From Bacteroidota bacterium (GTDB taxonomy: Bacteria; Bacteroidota; Ignavibacteria; Kapaibacteriales; UBA2268), in the NCBI GenBank assembly GCA_029974985.1, contig JARKQC010000320.1, positions 1 to 54,824 of the forward strand: a DNA stretch of 54,824 bases. The letters are read 5' to 3'. Positions 7,749-16,607 of this stretch are shown in pieces. A program made the translations under genes and the position numbers. Numbering within the stretch: the first letter of the stretch is position 1; every line of letters starts with the position of its first letter. The notes beneath the pieces were generated by a model. It saw only the letters and a program-made list of their open reading frames with translations. It did no database searches and was not told where the DNA came from.

Positions 7749-10700
7749 TCAATGTCCATAATCACATCTTAAACATCTTTGTGCTTGTCTTACTGCTTCA
7801 GCTTCGAGCCAAGGTTGTTCAACCTCGTTGAAATTATATTTTCTTCTCTCAACTTGCAATAATGTCATTTTACTTCTTTTATAACTTGCAGGCTCCGCAT
7901 TTGGATCAAAGAAAGTATGTACTACTCTTTCTTCACGCCAAAAGGCATTATTTTTACCAGTTAAAAATGTATCTATTCCAACAGCGGCTCTTTCACCTGC
8001 AGCGATTGCTTCAATTACTGTTTTAGAGCCTTCTGTAGCGCAATCACCACCAGCAAAAATCCAAGGCTCTGATGTTCTTCCAGTCAAGTGGTCAATAATA
8101 ATACTACTTTCAGCATTCATTTCGAGTTTTGTACCTTTATAAATCAATTCAGTATCAAAATCTTGTCCTAATGCCATAATGACTTGGTCTGCCTTTATCA
8201 CAAATGATTCAGAATCATTAATTGGTCTTCTTCTTCCAGAATGGTCAAATTCACCGAGACGCATTTTAGTACATCTTACGCCAACAATTTTTTCATTTTC
8301 TACAATTATTTCACGTGGATTTGTAAGAGGATAAATCTTAATACCTTCTTGCAATGCTTCTTCAATTTCCTCAGCATAAGCTGTCATTTCTTCTCTACTT
8401 CTGCGATAAACGATATTAACAACATCTGCACCAAGTCGAATTGCAGTTCTTGCGGCATCAAATGCGGCATTACCGCCACCAACGATTACAATTTCCTTTT
8501 CTACTCTAACCGAACCACGTAAATTATATGTTCTTAAGAAATCCATTGCCTTAATTGCTAACGGATGGTCATAACCCGGTATATCCATAGCAATTCCTTT
8601 TGGAGAGCCAATTGCAATAAATAGTGCTTCGTATCCCTCATCTTTTAAATCTTGTACTAAGAAATCACGTCCTAATCTCTTATTGGTTTCAATATCTACG
8701 CCGAGATTTTCTATCATACGTATTTCACGTGCTAAAATCTCACGTGGCAATCTATACGCTGGAATAGTTTGAACAAGCATTCCGCCTGGACGCGGCTCTG
8801 CTTCGAAGATTTTTGGTTTATATCCTAATCTTGCAAGAAAATATCCACATGTTAATCCAGCGGGACCTGCTCCAATAATACCAATTTTTTTCTTTGCATT
8901 TATTGGATTTTCTCTTACTTCTGGAATTTGCATTGTGATTTCTTGGTCAACCATAAATCTTTTCAATGCTCTAATAGAAACTGGATCATCTATCGTTGTT
9001 CTACGGCATTTATCTTCACAAACGTGGAAACATACTCTTGCGCAAACCGCCGCAAAAGGATTTCTTTCTCTATGAAGTTTTAGAGCTTCGGCATAACGTT
9101 TCTCACCAATAAGCGAAACAAAACCCGGTACGTCCACGTGTGCAGGGCAAGCACTTTGACAAGGGGCGCGTACTAAACCATGACAAACTCCAGCTTCACA
9201 ATGTTTATTTTTTATATGTGCTTCATATTCGTGTCTAAAATGTCTAATAGTCGAAAGTACGGGATTAGGTGCAGTTTGACCGAGTCCGCATAAAGATGTT
9301 TCTTTAATTTGCTCACCAAGTTCAATTAATAAATCTATATCTGACTCTTTTCCTTTGCCATCACAAATTCTTTCGAGGATTTCTAACATTCTTTTTGTAC
9401 CGACTCGGCAAGGAACGCATTTGCCGCAAGATTCCTCCTGAACAAATTCAAGGAAAAAGCGTGCAACATCAACCATACAAGTATCTTCGTCCATTACAAT
9501 TAAACCACCCGAACCCATAATCGCGCCAAGTTCGTTTAGTGATTCATAATCAAGTGGTACATTTAAATTTTCTTTCGGAACGCAACCTCCTGATGGTCCA
9601 CCAATTTGAGCGGCTTTAAATTTCTTACCTTGCGGAATACCTAATCCAATATCATATATTAACTCACCTAATGAAGTTCCAACAGGTACCTCAACTAAAC
9701 CTGAGTTACGAATATTTCCTGCAAGTGCGAATACTTTTGTACCTTTACTATTTTCAGTACCGATAGAGGCAAACCACTCAGCTCCATTATATATGATTTG
9801 TGCAATATTAGCAAGAGTTTCAACATTATTTAGAACACTTGGCTTGCCCCATAAACCTTTTTCTGCTGGAAATGGCGGTCTCGGGCGTGGCTCTCCCCTT
9901 TTACCTTCGATTGAATTCATAAGTGCAGTTTCCTCACCGCAAACAAATGCACCCGACCCCATACGAATTTCGAGATTAAAGCTAAATCCACTTCCTAATA
10001 TATTATCACCAAGTAGTCCATATTCTTTTGCTTTCAATATTGCAATATTCAATCTTTCTACCGCAAGTGGATACTCAGCACGAACATAAACATATCCTTG
10101 GCTTGCACCAATTGCATAAGCACCAATTGCCATACCTTCGATAATTGAATGTGGGTCGCCTTCGAGAACGCTTCTATCCATAAAAGCGCCAGGATCGCCT
10201 TCATCAGCATTACATAAAATATATTTTTCACCAAGACCAGTTTTTGCCGCAAAAGACCATTTCATCCAAGTCGGAAAACCCGCTCCACCACGCCCTCTCA
10301 AACCAGAATTTCTTATTTCAGAAATTACGTCTTCGGGCTTCATTTTTTCTAAAGATTTTGATAATGCCGCATAACCATTTACTCGAATATAATCTTCAAG
10401 GCTTAAAGGATCAATATTACCACAATTCTTTAATACAATTTTATTTTGTCTTTCGAAGAACGGAATATTTTCTAAATTTGGTATATAATCGTCGGAATTA
10501 TGTTCATGCCAAGCTAAACGTGAAACAATTTCACCATTTATAATATGATTTTCAATAATTTCATTAGCATCTTGAGGATTTACACCTTGATAAAAAACAT
10601 TATCTTTATCTACTACAACAACAGGTCCACAAGAGCATGGTCCGAGACAACCCGTACCAATAATACTAACTTTTTCTATCAATCCATTTTTTTCAATAGA

Positions 10701-10862
10701 TTTTTCAAGTGCATCTTTAACTTTTAATGAACCTGAAGCAATACAACCGCCACCCACGCAAACATATACTTTGTTCATTAAAGTAGATTTTTCATTATTA
10801 TAATTGGTAATAATTGATTCCCTAAATTTAGCTAATTCATCAAAAGTGCTAATTTTTCTCAT
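7749..10862 (-). CDS. hydB: HydB (NuoF-like flavoprotein) fused to a GltD-like NADPH/FAD oxidoreductase
   Basis: This 1037-residue fusion has four parts. Residues about 30-110 are a thioredoxin-like [2Fe-2S] domain (GCLGPCSCGP). About 120-550 is the NuoF core with GRGGAGFPTWMKW, the FMN/NAD site CNADEGDPGAFMDRS and the [4Fe-4S] motif ESCGKCVPC. About 560-680 is a GltD-type double Fe-S domain (CQSACPAHVDVPGF, CARVCFHVCEDKC). About 690-1037 is a two-dinucleotide-fold reductase with GIIGAGPAGLTCG (FAD) and IVGGGNAAFDAART (NADPH type). HydB carries the electron-bifurcating FMN in HydABC enzymes; the added module suggests exchange with NADP(H) as well. It overlaps hydC by 4 bp. A separate GltD gene is the usual state, so the fusion is notable. 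Confidence 0.92.
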   Translation of the reverse strand: MRKISTFDELAKFRESIITNYNNEKSTLMNKVYVCVGGGCIASGSLKVKDALEKSIEKNGLIEKVSIIGTGCLGPCSCGPVVVVDKDNVFYQGVNPQDANEIIENHIINGEIVSRLAWHEHNSDDYIPNLENIPFFERQNKIVLKNCGNIDPLSLEDYIRVNGYAALSKSLEKMKPEDVISEIRNSGLRGRGGAGFPTWMKWSFAAKTGLGEKYILCNADEGDPGAFMDRSVLEGDPHSIIEGMAIGAYAIGASQGYVYVRAEYPLAVERLNIAILKAKEYGLLGDNILGSGFSFNLEIRMGSGAFVCGEETALMNSIEGKRGEPRPRPPFPAEKGLWGKPSVLNNVETLANIAQIIYNGAEWFASIGTENSKGTKVFALAGNIRNSGLVEVPVGTSLGELIYDIGLGIPQGKKFKAAQIGGPSGGCVPKENLNVPLDYESLNELGAIMGSGGLIVMDEDTCMVDVARFFLEFVQEESCGKCVPCRVGTKRMLEILERICDGKGKESDIDLLIELGEQIKETSLCGLGQTAPNPVLSTIRHFRHEYEAHIKNKHCEAGVCHGLVRAPCQSACPAHVDVPGFVSLIGEKRYAEALKLHRERNPFAAVCARVCFHVCEDKCRRTTIDDPVSIRALKRFMVDQEITMQIPEVRENPINAKKKIGIIGAGPAGLTCGYFLARLGYKPKIFEAEPRPGGMLVQTIPAYRLPREILAREIRMIENLGVDIETNKRLGRDFLVQDLKDEGYEALFIAIGSPKGIAMDIPGYDHPLAIKAMDFLRTYNLRGSVRVEKEIVIVGGGNAAFDAARTAIRLGADVVNIVYRRSREEMTAYAEEIEEALQEGIKIYPLTNPREIIVENEKIVGVRCTKMRLGEFDHSGRRRPINDSESFVIKADQVIMALGQDFDTELIYKGTKLEMNAESSIIIDHLTGRTSEPWIFAGGDCATEGSKTVIEAIAAGERAAVGIDTFLTGKNNAFWREERVVHTFFDPNAEPASYKRSKMTLLQVERRKYNFNEVEQPWLEAEAVRQAQRCLRCDYGH

Positions 10863-11392
10863 ATAACCTCCTTAAAATCTTTATTTGGAATTTTTTTATA
10901 TTCCATTAAGATATCGCCAATTTTTTCGGGACGCACTCTTTGGTGAACATCATCATTAATCATAATTACTGGCGCTAAACCGCATGCACCAAAGCATCTG
11001 CCGACATCGAGAGAAAATAATTTGTCTGAAGTCGTCATCCCGACATCAATATTTAACTCTTTTTTCAAAGAATTAAGAACTTCTTTGCCCCCACGAACAT
11101 AACAAGCAGTGCCAAGACAAACTCTTATTAAATTCTTACCACGTGGATGAGTTGAGAAAAATGAGTAAAACGATACAACCCCAGTAACTTCGCTATAAGG
11201 TTTTTTCAGCTTTACACTAATTTTTTTCAAAGCCTCTTCGGGCAAATATCCAAAAATACCTTGTGTGATTTGTAAAACTGGGATTAATGCACCCGGTTTG
11301 TCAAGATATTCCATTAAAATGTCGTCAAGTTGATTGTAAAGATCTTCTTCTGTTACAGTTTCTTGACAAACTAAACATTCTAACTCTTTCAT
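10859..11392 (-). CDS. hydC: HydC (NuoE-like [2Fe-2S] subunit)
   Basis: This 177-residue protein has a helical N-terminal part and a thioredoxin-like [2Fe-2S] domain. The four cluster cysteines lie in CLGTACYVRGG and CFGACGLAP, the NuoE signature. It passes electrons between HydB and HydA in the cytoplasmic complex. It is the first gene of the operon, with ATGA overlap into hydB, which indicates translational coupling. An extra cysteine pair at the N-terminus (CLVCQE) is not part of the usual cluster and might bind metal. Confidence 0.92.
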   Translation of the reverse strand: MKELECLVCQETVTEEDLYNQLDDILMEYLDKPGALIPVLQITQGIFGYLPEEALKKISVKLKKPYSEVTGVVSFYSFFSTHPRGKNLIRVCLGTACYVRGGKEVLNSLKKELNIDVGMTTSDKLFSLDVGRCFGACGLAPVIMINDDVHQRVRPEKIGDILMEYKKIPNKDFKEVI

Positions 11393-11708
11393 AGATAAGA
11401 CCTAAAAATTATTGTTATTTAATCAGTTTTAAAAAAATGTTATTTTTTTATACTATAAATATACGATTTATTTTGATATGGCAAAACATTATTATGTTAT
11501 TTTTTTAACTATATATTGATTTTTTGATAATTTTATGCAATTTATATTCACAATATTATTAATTTTTAATATATTTATGTTACAACTTCCCTTGTTATTA
11601 TATTTATATAATTATATTTGTTAATATGTGATTTTATTCACTTAATAATAATTATTATGATATGATAATATGTTGATATTTAAATAAATATTTGTATTAA
11701 TTTATAAA
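11393..11708. other. 316-bp gene-free gap, hydrogenase operon promoter region
   Basis: Very AT-rich spacer between the ECF sigma gene and hydC, both on the minus strand. It must contain the hydrogenase promoter, but no TTG-N20-TAnnTTTG pair, hairpin terminator or clear inverted repeat was found. Confidence 0.4.
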
Positions 11709-12329
11709 TTAATCAAGTTGTATATTATATTTTTTTAAATTATCAAGAAGGAGTTTTCTGGCTCGGAAAAGGTGAACTTTTACAGTACCAAGTGGAAGGT
11801 TTAATTTTTCTGCAATTTCATTATAATCAAGCTCTTCTTCGTGTCGCATTTTAATTATAATTTTATATTTTTCAGGTAAATTTTCTATTGAATCAATTAG
11901 TGCATTTTTTCGTTCATTATTTATAAATTCTATATCGGGCTGATAAGAATTATCTTCAATCTCTAAATGAATATTGTCTTCGTCATCGTTTTTATTTGTA
12001 AAAGGCTGATCTAATGATACAATATTAAGCCTTTTTTTCCTTAAAAAATCTATACAAGAATTCGATGCAATTTTATATATCCAAGATGAAAATGTATAAT
12101 TTGACTGAAATCTATCTAATGATTTGTATGCTTTAATAAAAGTTTCTTGTACTAAATCCTCGACATCATCTTCGTCTTTTATCATTTTACGGATAAGTGT
12201 CTTAATTAGCTTACTATATTTTTTTTGCAAAACACTGAATAAATTTTTATTACCATTAAGAATTTCTTCTATTATGGCAAGATCATCATTTTTGATTGTA
12301 TTAATTCGATTATTTTGCTTTTGTTGCAT
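11709..12329 (-). CDS. ECF-type RNA polymerase sigma factor (RpoE/SigW-like)
   Basis: This 206-residue protein has the two sigma-70 regions of the extracytoplasmic-function class. Region 2 is at about 30-110 (YKSLDRFQSNYTFSSWIYKIASN). Region 4 is at about 140-195, with the helix-turn-helix LDYNEIAEKLNLPLGTVK. It directs RNA polymerase to envelope-stress or surface-function promoters. An adjacent anti-sigma factor would be expected, but none is found: its neighbours are nuoB upstream and the hydrogenase operon downstream. Its control is therefore unclear. Confidence 0.9.
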   Translation of the reverse strand: MQQKQNNRINTIKNDDLAIIEEILNGNKNLFSVLQKKYSKLIKTLIRKMIKDEDDVEDLVQETFIKAYKSLDRFQSNYTFSSWIYKIASNSCIDFLRKKRLNIVSLDQPFTNKNDDEDNIHLEIEDNSYQPDIEFINNERKNALIDSIENLPEKYKIIIKMRHEEELDYNEIAEKLNLPLGTVKVHLFRARKLLLDNLKKYNIQLD

Positions 12330-12478
12330 AAAAAAATAATTTTACAAAAAAATATAAATTTGAAAATAAGGAATTATTATATAACTAAAAAATATCGTTA
12401 TTAATTTTATCCTTTAAAAACAAATTATAAAAATTTATTTAGGTATAAAATCAATTTCCGAGAATTTTTAAATAAAAA

Positions 12479-12497
12479 AAAGGGCATAAGCCCCTTT
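12479..12497 (-). terminator. Terminator of the nuoAB operon
   Basis: A GGGC/GCCC stem (12482-12485, 12490-12493) with ATAA loop is extended by A-T pairs around one bulged base. On the minus strand a run of about eight T follows. It lies 32 bp past the nuoB stop. Confidence 0.75.
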
Positions 12498-12528
12498 AAT
12501 TTATAGTAAATTTTATTTTCTATTTTAT

Positions 12529-13092
12529 TTAAGATTTTTTTAGTGGGTCAAAAAATAAACTGCCGTCATATTTGTGTTGTTGCGGAGTTTTACTAACATT
12601 TTTCCAAAAATTAAATAAATCGGGTTTATGATCTTTTTTAATTTTTTCTTGAATGGACATTAGTGCCATAATTACAGACTCGGGACGTGGTGGACAACCC
12701 GCAATATATGCATCAACGGGTAAGAATTGGTCAATACCCTGAACCACAGAATAGCTACGGAACATTCCGCCAGAAGAGGCACATACACCCATAGAAATCA
12801 CCCATTTGGGGTCGGGCATTTGGTCGTAAATCTTACGAACTACATGTGCCATTTTATATGTAACAGTTCCCGCAACAAGTAATATATCGGACTGGCGTGG
12901 GGTCATTCTAAATACTTCTGAACCAAAGCGTGCAACGTCGAACCTTGCCGCCGCGAAAGCCATCATTTCGATAGCGCAGCAAGAAATTCCAAGAGGCATG
13001 GGCCACGCAGAATTTGCTTGCGCCCATTTAACAACAGCTTCTACGGTAGTAGTAAGAAATCCATCTTGTGCTAATTTGTTTTCTAATCCCAT
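12529..13092 (-). CDS. nuoB: NADH-quinone oxidoreductase subunit B
   Basis: This 187-residue complex I subunit holds the terminal [4Fe-4S] cluster N2 that reduces quinone. The ligand motifs are all present: [11 protein letters not shown] (the tandem Cys), MGVCASSGG and AGCPPRPE. It sits in the peripheral arm at the membrane interface. It overlaps nuoA by 10 bp. No nuoC, nuoD or other complex I genes follow; the operon ends in a terminator instead, so the rest of the complex must be encoded elsewhere. The NADH-input NuoEF homologues nearby belong to the hydrogenase. Confidence 0.95.
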   Translation of the reverse strand: MGLENKLAQDGFLTTTVEAVVKWAQANSAWPMPLGISCCAIEMMAFAAARFDVARFGSEVFRMTPRQSDILLVAGTVTYKMAHVVRKIYDQMPDPKWVISMGVCASSGGMFRSYSVVQGIDQFLPVDAYIAGCPPRPESVIMALMSIQEKIKKDHKPDLFNFWKNVSKTPQQHKYDGSLFFDPLKKS

Positions 13093-13439
13093 TGGAATCC
13101 TCCTTTTTTTAATTCATAGATATATCCAATGAATAATATTAATATAAACGAAAACATCGCCCAAAATGCAGTCATTCCAAGTTCGCCAAGCTGAACAGCC
13201 CACGGATACATAAACACAACTTCTATATCGAAAACGATAAAACTCATCGCAACCATATAGAATTTTACAGAGAATTTATCACGAGCTGTACCTCGTGGAA
13301 CCATTCCACTTTCGTAAGTTGTTTGTTTTTCGGGTGTTGATCTTCTCGCACCGAGCCATTCTGATAGTAATAAAAATATTATACCGACTGAAAAGCCGAC
13401 TATCATCATTAATATTAATGGTAAATAATTTTCAAGCAT
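13083..13439 (-). CDS. nuoA: NADH-quinone oxidoreductase subunit A
   Basis: This 118-residue membrane subunit of complex I has three transmembrane helices: about 5-27, 62-82 and 88-110. The conserved loop is present with [20 protein letters not shown] and the [12 protein letters not shown] motif. It helps form the quinone-binding region. It is the first gene of the two-gene nuoAB unit, with a good promoter 44 bp upstream. Confidence 0.95.
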   Translation of the reverse strand: MLENYLPLILMMIVGFSVGIIFLLLSEWLGARRSTPEKQTTYESGMVPRGTARDKFSVKFYMVAMSFIVFDIEVVFMYPWAVQLGELGMTAFWAMFSFILILFIGYIYELKKGGFQWD

Positions 13440-13482
13440 ATTTAAAAAACCTATTTTTTAGTTTTTGCATTCTACCAAAGTT

Positions 13483-13513
13483 CAAATTTATCTTTTTTTT
13501 ATGATATATACAA
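13483..13513 (-). promoter_or_regulatory. nuoAB promoter (Bacteroidota type)
   Basis: On the minus strand, TTG (13513-13511), a 20-bp spacer and TAAATTTG (13490-13483) match TTG-N20-TAnnTTTG. The predicted start of transcription is near 13476, leaving a leader of about 37 nt before nuoA. Confidence 0.65.
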
Positions 13514-13633
13514 TTTATTGATGTTTTTTTTTAAAATTTTAATTTTTTTTCACAAAATCGAAGTTTTTGTGTTATTAAATAAGCTCGTAATTTTGAGATA
13601 TGTTTTTTATATTGGTAGAATAAACATTCTTGT

Positions 13634-13826
13634 TTGTCCAAAACAACCTCAACCCCCAGCCCCTTCTCCAAAAGAGATGGGTGAGGTAATAATTAAGTTG
13701 TCCTACACTTGCTAAGTGTAGGACAACTAGGAAACTGAGGCAACGGGGCATGCCCCGTTGTCTATAAACTTCTCAACTACACTTTAAAAGTAGTAGGCCA
13801 GCTTTTAATACGAGTGTTTTGGACAA
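13634..13826. mobile_element. MITE-like hairpin element with 12-bp perfect terminal inverted repeats
   Basis: The termini TTGTCCAAAACA (13634-13645) and its reverse complement (13815-13826) bound 193 bp. Inside are an imperfect hairpin of CCTCAACCCCCAGCCCC type (about 13645-13686), a perfect 14-bp stem with 3-nt loop (13697-13727), and a perfect 20-bp palindrome (13741-13760). No protein is encoded. The GC-rich palindromes contrast sharply with the AT-rich surroundings, which suggests import. It lies between the divergent nuoAB and UbiA operons. Its right end supplies the -33 TTG of the UbiA promoter. The remainder of the 13440-13878 gap holds only the two promoters. Confidence 0.65.
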
Positions 13827-13849
13827 GTAGAAAATAAATTATATTTTTG
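13819..13849 (+). promoter_or_regulatory. Promoter of the UbiA/DprE1/DprE2 operon
   Basis: TTG (13819-13821), a 20-bp spacer and TATTTTTG (13842-13849) match the Bacteroidota consensus. Transcription would begin near 13856, 23 nt before the gene. The TTG lies inside the right inverted repeat of the MITE-like element. Confidence 0.65.
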
Positions 13850-13878
13850 TGATTATAACAATTTAGTATTACGAAAAT

Positions 13879-15315
13879 ATGCTTGAACAAGATAATAATA
13901 ATGTTCCTTTATGTGTTGATTTAGACGGAACTTTATTACGAACTGATTTACTTTACGAATCTATTATTTATCTTCTAAAAAAGAATTTTTTTTATATTTT
14001 TATTATTCCTTTTTGGTTTTTAAAGGGTAGGTATTATACCAAATATAAACTTCTTCAATATGTATCGCCCAATGTAAGCTCTTTACCTTATAATTCTGAA
14101 ATTATTGATTTTATAAAACGTGAAAAAGAAAAAGGTAGAACAATTACCTTAGTAACAGCAAGCGCCCAAGCTTTAGCTGAAAAAGTTGCGAATTACTTAG
14201 AAATTTTTGATTTTGTTTATGCAAGCAAAGATGGGATTAATCTTGTACACCAAAATAAAGCAGATTTTTTAATTGATAGATTTGGCTATAAAAATTTTGA
14301 TTACATTGGCGATTCTTATAAAGATATTGTCGTTTGGGAAAATTCCAATACTGCACATATAGTTACTAATGATAATAATCTAATTAATATTGTAGAGCAA
14401 AAAACAAAAATTGGTAAAATTTTTAATATACCAAAAGAGGGGCTTTCTGTATATTTAAAACAAATAAGAGTTCATCAATGGATTAAGAATCTTCTTATTT
14501 TTGTGCCAACTTTTTTAGCTCATAAAACGGATTTTAATAATTTTCTTGATTTAATTTTAGCATTTTTTTCATTTAGCTTTATTGCATCGGCTATTTATGT
14601 AATAAACGACCTTGCAGATATCGAATCTGATAGAAATCACTCAACAAAAAAATATCGTCCGCTTGCTTCGGGACAAATGAAAATATTAACGAGCTTCAAA
14701 ATTATTCCAATACTTTTTATTTTAGGCTTCGTTTTATCACTTTTTACGTATAATTTTAGTTTTGTAATTATTTTATTAATATATACTGTTATAACAATTC
14801 TTTATTCATTTTATCTGAAAAAGTTATATTTAATTGATATTATCATTTTGTCAATTTTATTTACTATTAGGTTGTTTGCTGGTGGAATAATTACTAATAC
14901 CACGATTTCACCTTGGTTATTAAGTTTTACATTGTTTATATTCCTGTCCTTAGGTGCATTGAAACGCTATACCGAATTAAAAGGATTGCTCTCCTCGCAA
15001 AAAGTTAAAACTAAGGGACGTGATTATTATATTGATGAAATTCCATTACTTTTAAATCTTGGTATATCAACGGGTATTGTTTCAATTTTAGTTTTTATGC
15101 TATATATCAACAATCCTGATGTTTCATATTTATACAATAATCCATATTATTTATATTTAATAATACCTATTTTGCTTTATTGGATTTTAAGAATGTGGTT
15201 CGAAGCTCATCGCGGACTGATGAATGACGACCCAATTTCTTATGCAATAAAAGATAAAGTAAGTATAATAATTTTTATTTTAATTATAGTAATCGCACTC
15301 ATTGCAACAATATGA
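13879..15315 (+). CDS. HAD phosphatase-UbiA prenyltransferase fusion (DPPR synthase-like)
   Basis: This is a 478-residue two-domain membrane protein. Residues about 10-175 are a HAD-family phosphatase (DLDGTLLRTD, then IGDSYKDIVVW). Residues about 195-478 are a UbiA prenyltransferase with some seven membrane helices, the first Asp-rich motif NDLADIESDRN followed by KKYRPLASG, and a second YSFYLKK segment. The closest functional model is mycobacterial Rv3806c, which joins phosphoribose from PRPP to polyprenyl phosphate. The HAD domain would then remove the 5-phosphate. It is followed by DprE1- and DprE2-like genes, which fits this reading. Substrate assignment is inference from family and context. 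Confidence 0.85.
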   Translation: MLEQDNNNVPLCVDLDGTLLRTDLLYESIIYLLKKNFFYIFIIPFWFLKGRYYTKYKLLQYVSPNVSSLPYNSEIIDFIKREKEKGRTITLVTASAQALAEKVANYLEIFDFVYASKDGINLVHQNKADFLIDRFGYKNFDYIGDSYKDIVVWENSNTAHIVTNDNNLINIVEQKTKIGKIFNIPKEGLSVYLKQIRVHQWIKNLLIFVPTFLAHKTDFNNFLDLILAFFSFSFIASAIYVINDLADIESDRNHSTKKYRPLASGQMKILTSFKIIPILFILGFVLSLFTYNFSFVIILLIYTVITILYSFYLKKLYLIDIIILSILFTIRLFAGGIITNTTISPWLLSFTLFIFLSLGALKRYTELKGLLSSQKVKTKGRDYYIDEIPLLLNLGISTGIVSILVFMLYINNPDVSYLYNNPYYLYLIIPILLYWILRMWFEAHRGLMNDDPISYAIKDKVSIIIFILIIVIALIATI

Positions 15316-16604
15316 TAAATTCAATTAAATCTTTTGGCAATTACCCTAAGCTTAATCACGCAAGTTATCAGTATTTTTCTTGGCTTAGTGATAATCTCGA
15401 TTTTTCGGACGATTCTAAATATTTATGCTATGGATTTGGTAAAAGTTATGGTGATAGCTGTCTTAATCCAGATGGAAATATTATTTTCACTCAATTTTTA
15501 AATAGAATTATTAATTTTGATAATGAAAATGGTGTTTTATGTGTCGAGTCGGGCATTACTTTAAAGCAATGTATTGATTTTTTAATGCCGCGCAAATGGT
15601 TTTTACCCGTAACGCCCGGCACAAAATTAATAACCGTTGGCGGAGCTGTTGCAAATGATGTACACGGCAAAAATCACCATCGAAGCGGAACTTTCGGAAA
15701 TCATATTATTAGATTTGAATTATTACGCTCCGACGGAACAAGGCTAATATGCTCAAAAAATGAGAATATTGAGTATTTTAAAGCAACTATTGGCGGGCTT
15801 GGTTTGACGGGAATAATTACTTGGGTAGAATTTCAGTGTATAAGAACTAATGGTCCCGTAATAGAGAATGAAAATATAAAATTTAACTCATTAGAAGAGT
15901 TTTTTGAAATTAATGAGAAATCTAAAAATTATGAATATACGGTATCGTGGCTTGATACAAATACTTTATCGCGTGGAATATTTTCGCGTGGCGATTTTGC
16001 AAGTCGTGAATTTCAACAAGATTATAAATCTCAAGAGGCAAAATTAAGCATTCCTTTTGAATGTGAAACGATTAATCCAATCACAGTTTATACTTTTAAT
16101 ATTTTATATTTTCTAAAACAATTCGATAAATTTAAGAAAAATTATATTGATTTTAATTCTTTTTTCTATCCACTCGACGCAATTAATAATTGGAATAAAT
16201 TTTATGGAAAAAACGGTTTTATTCAATATCAATTTGTAATTCCTTTGGAAAATGGTCTTTCGACTTTAAAAAAAATACTAAATACAATAGTATCAAAATC
16301 AAATAATTCTTTTCTTACAGTTCTGAAAACTTTCGGTGATATTAAATCACCGGGAATAATGTCTTTTCCAAAAGAAGGTATTACCGTAGCTATTGATTTT
16401 AAAATGAAAGATAAAGCGATATTAGAAAAATTAGACGCATCAGATGAAATTGTTACTGACTGCGGTGGAGCGGTCTATCCCGCAAAGGATGCAAGAATGT
16501 CGCCTCAAAATTTTAAAAAATTTTATCCACAATGGGAATATTTTTCAAAATTTATAGACCCAAAATTTTCTTCAGGATTTTGGCAAAGAGTTGTTAAAAG
16601 GTAA
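15312..16604 (+). CDS. DprE1-like FAD-dependent polyprenylphospho-ribose 2-oxidase
   Basis: This 430-residue protein is of the vanillyl-alcohol-oxidase FAD fold with the DprE1 signature. Residues include YGFGKSYGDSCLNPDG, the PGT-x-L-x-TVGGAVANDVHGKNHH segment and SGTFGNH. The C-terminal domain has VLKTFGDIKSPG and FPKEGITVAIDF. DprE1 oxidises the 2-OH of polyprenylphosphoryl ribose to a keto sugar. In the mycobacterial enzyme the last segment carries the cysteine attacked by benzothiazinones; here Ala appears to take its place. The start overlaps the UbiA gene by 4 bp (ATGA), giving tight coupling. Confidence 0.88.
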   Translation: MINSIKSFGNYPKLNHASYQYFSWLSDNLDFSDDSKYLCYGFGKSYGDSCLNPDGNIIFTQFLNRIINFDNENGVLCVESGITLKQCIDFLMPRKWFLPVTPGTKLITVGGAVANDVHGKNHHRSGTFGNHIIRFELLRSDGTRLICSKNENIEYFKATIGGLGLTGIITWVEFQCIRTNGPVIENENIKFNSLEEFFEINEKSKNYEYTVSWLDTNTLSRGIFSRGDFASREFQQDYKSQEAKLSIPFECETINPITVYTFNILYFLKQFDKFKKNYIDFNSFFYPLDAINNWNKFYGKNGFIQYQFVIPLENGLSTLKKILNTIVSKSNNSFLTVLKTFGDIKSPGIMSFPKEGITVAIDFKMKDKAILEKLDASDEIVTDCGGAVYPAKDARMSPQNFKKFYPQWEYFSKFIDPKFSSGFWQRVVKR

Positions 16605-16607
16605 AAT

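Noticed and set aside
7729..7752. TTG start extending HydA by eight residues
   Set aside because: The AGGAG ribosome-binding site is placed for the ATG at 7728, and the family N-terminus aligns with that start.
13518..13715. 65-codon plus-strand frame before the UbiA operon
   Set aside because: It runs from AT-rich promoter DNA into the MITE-like hairpins, with no ribosome-binding site and protein-unlike composition.
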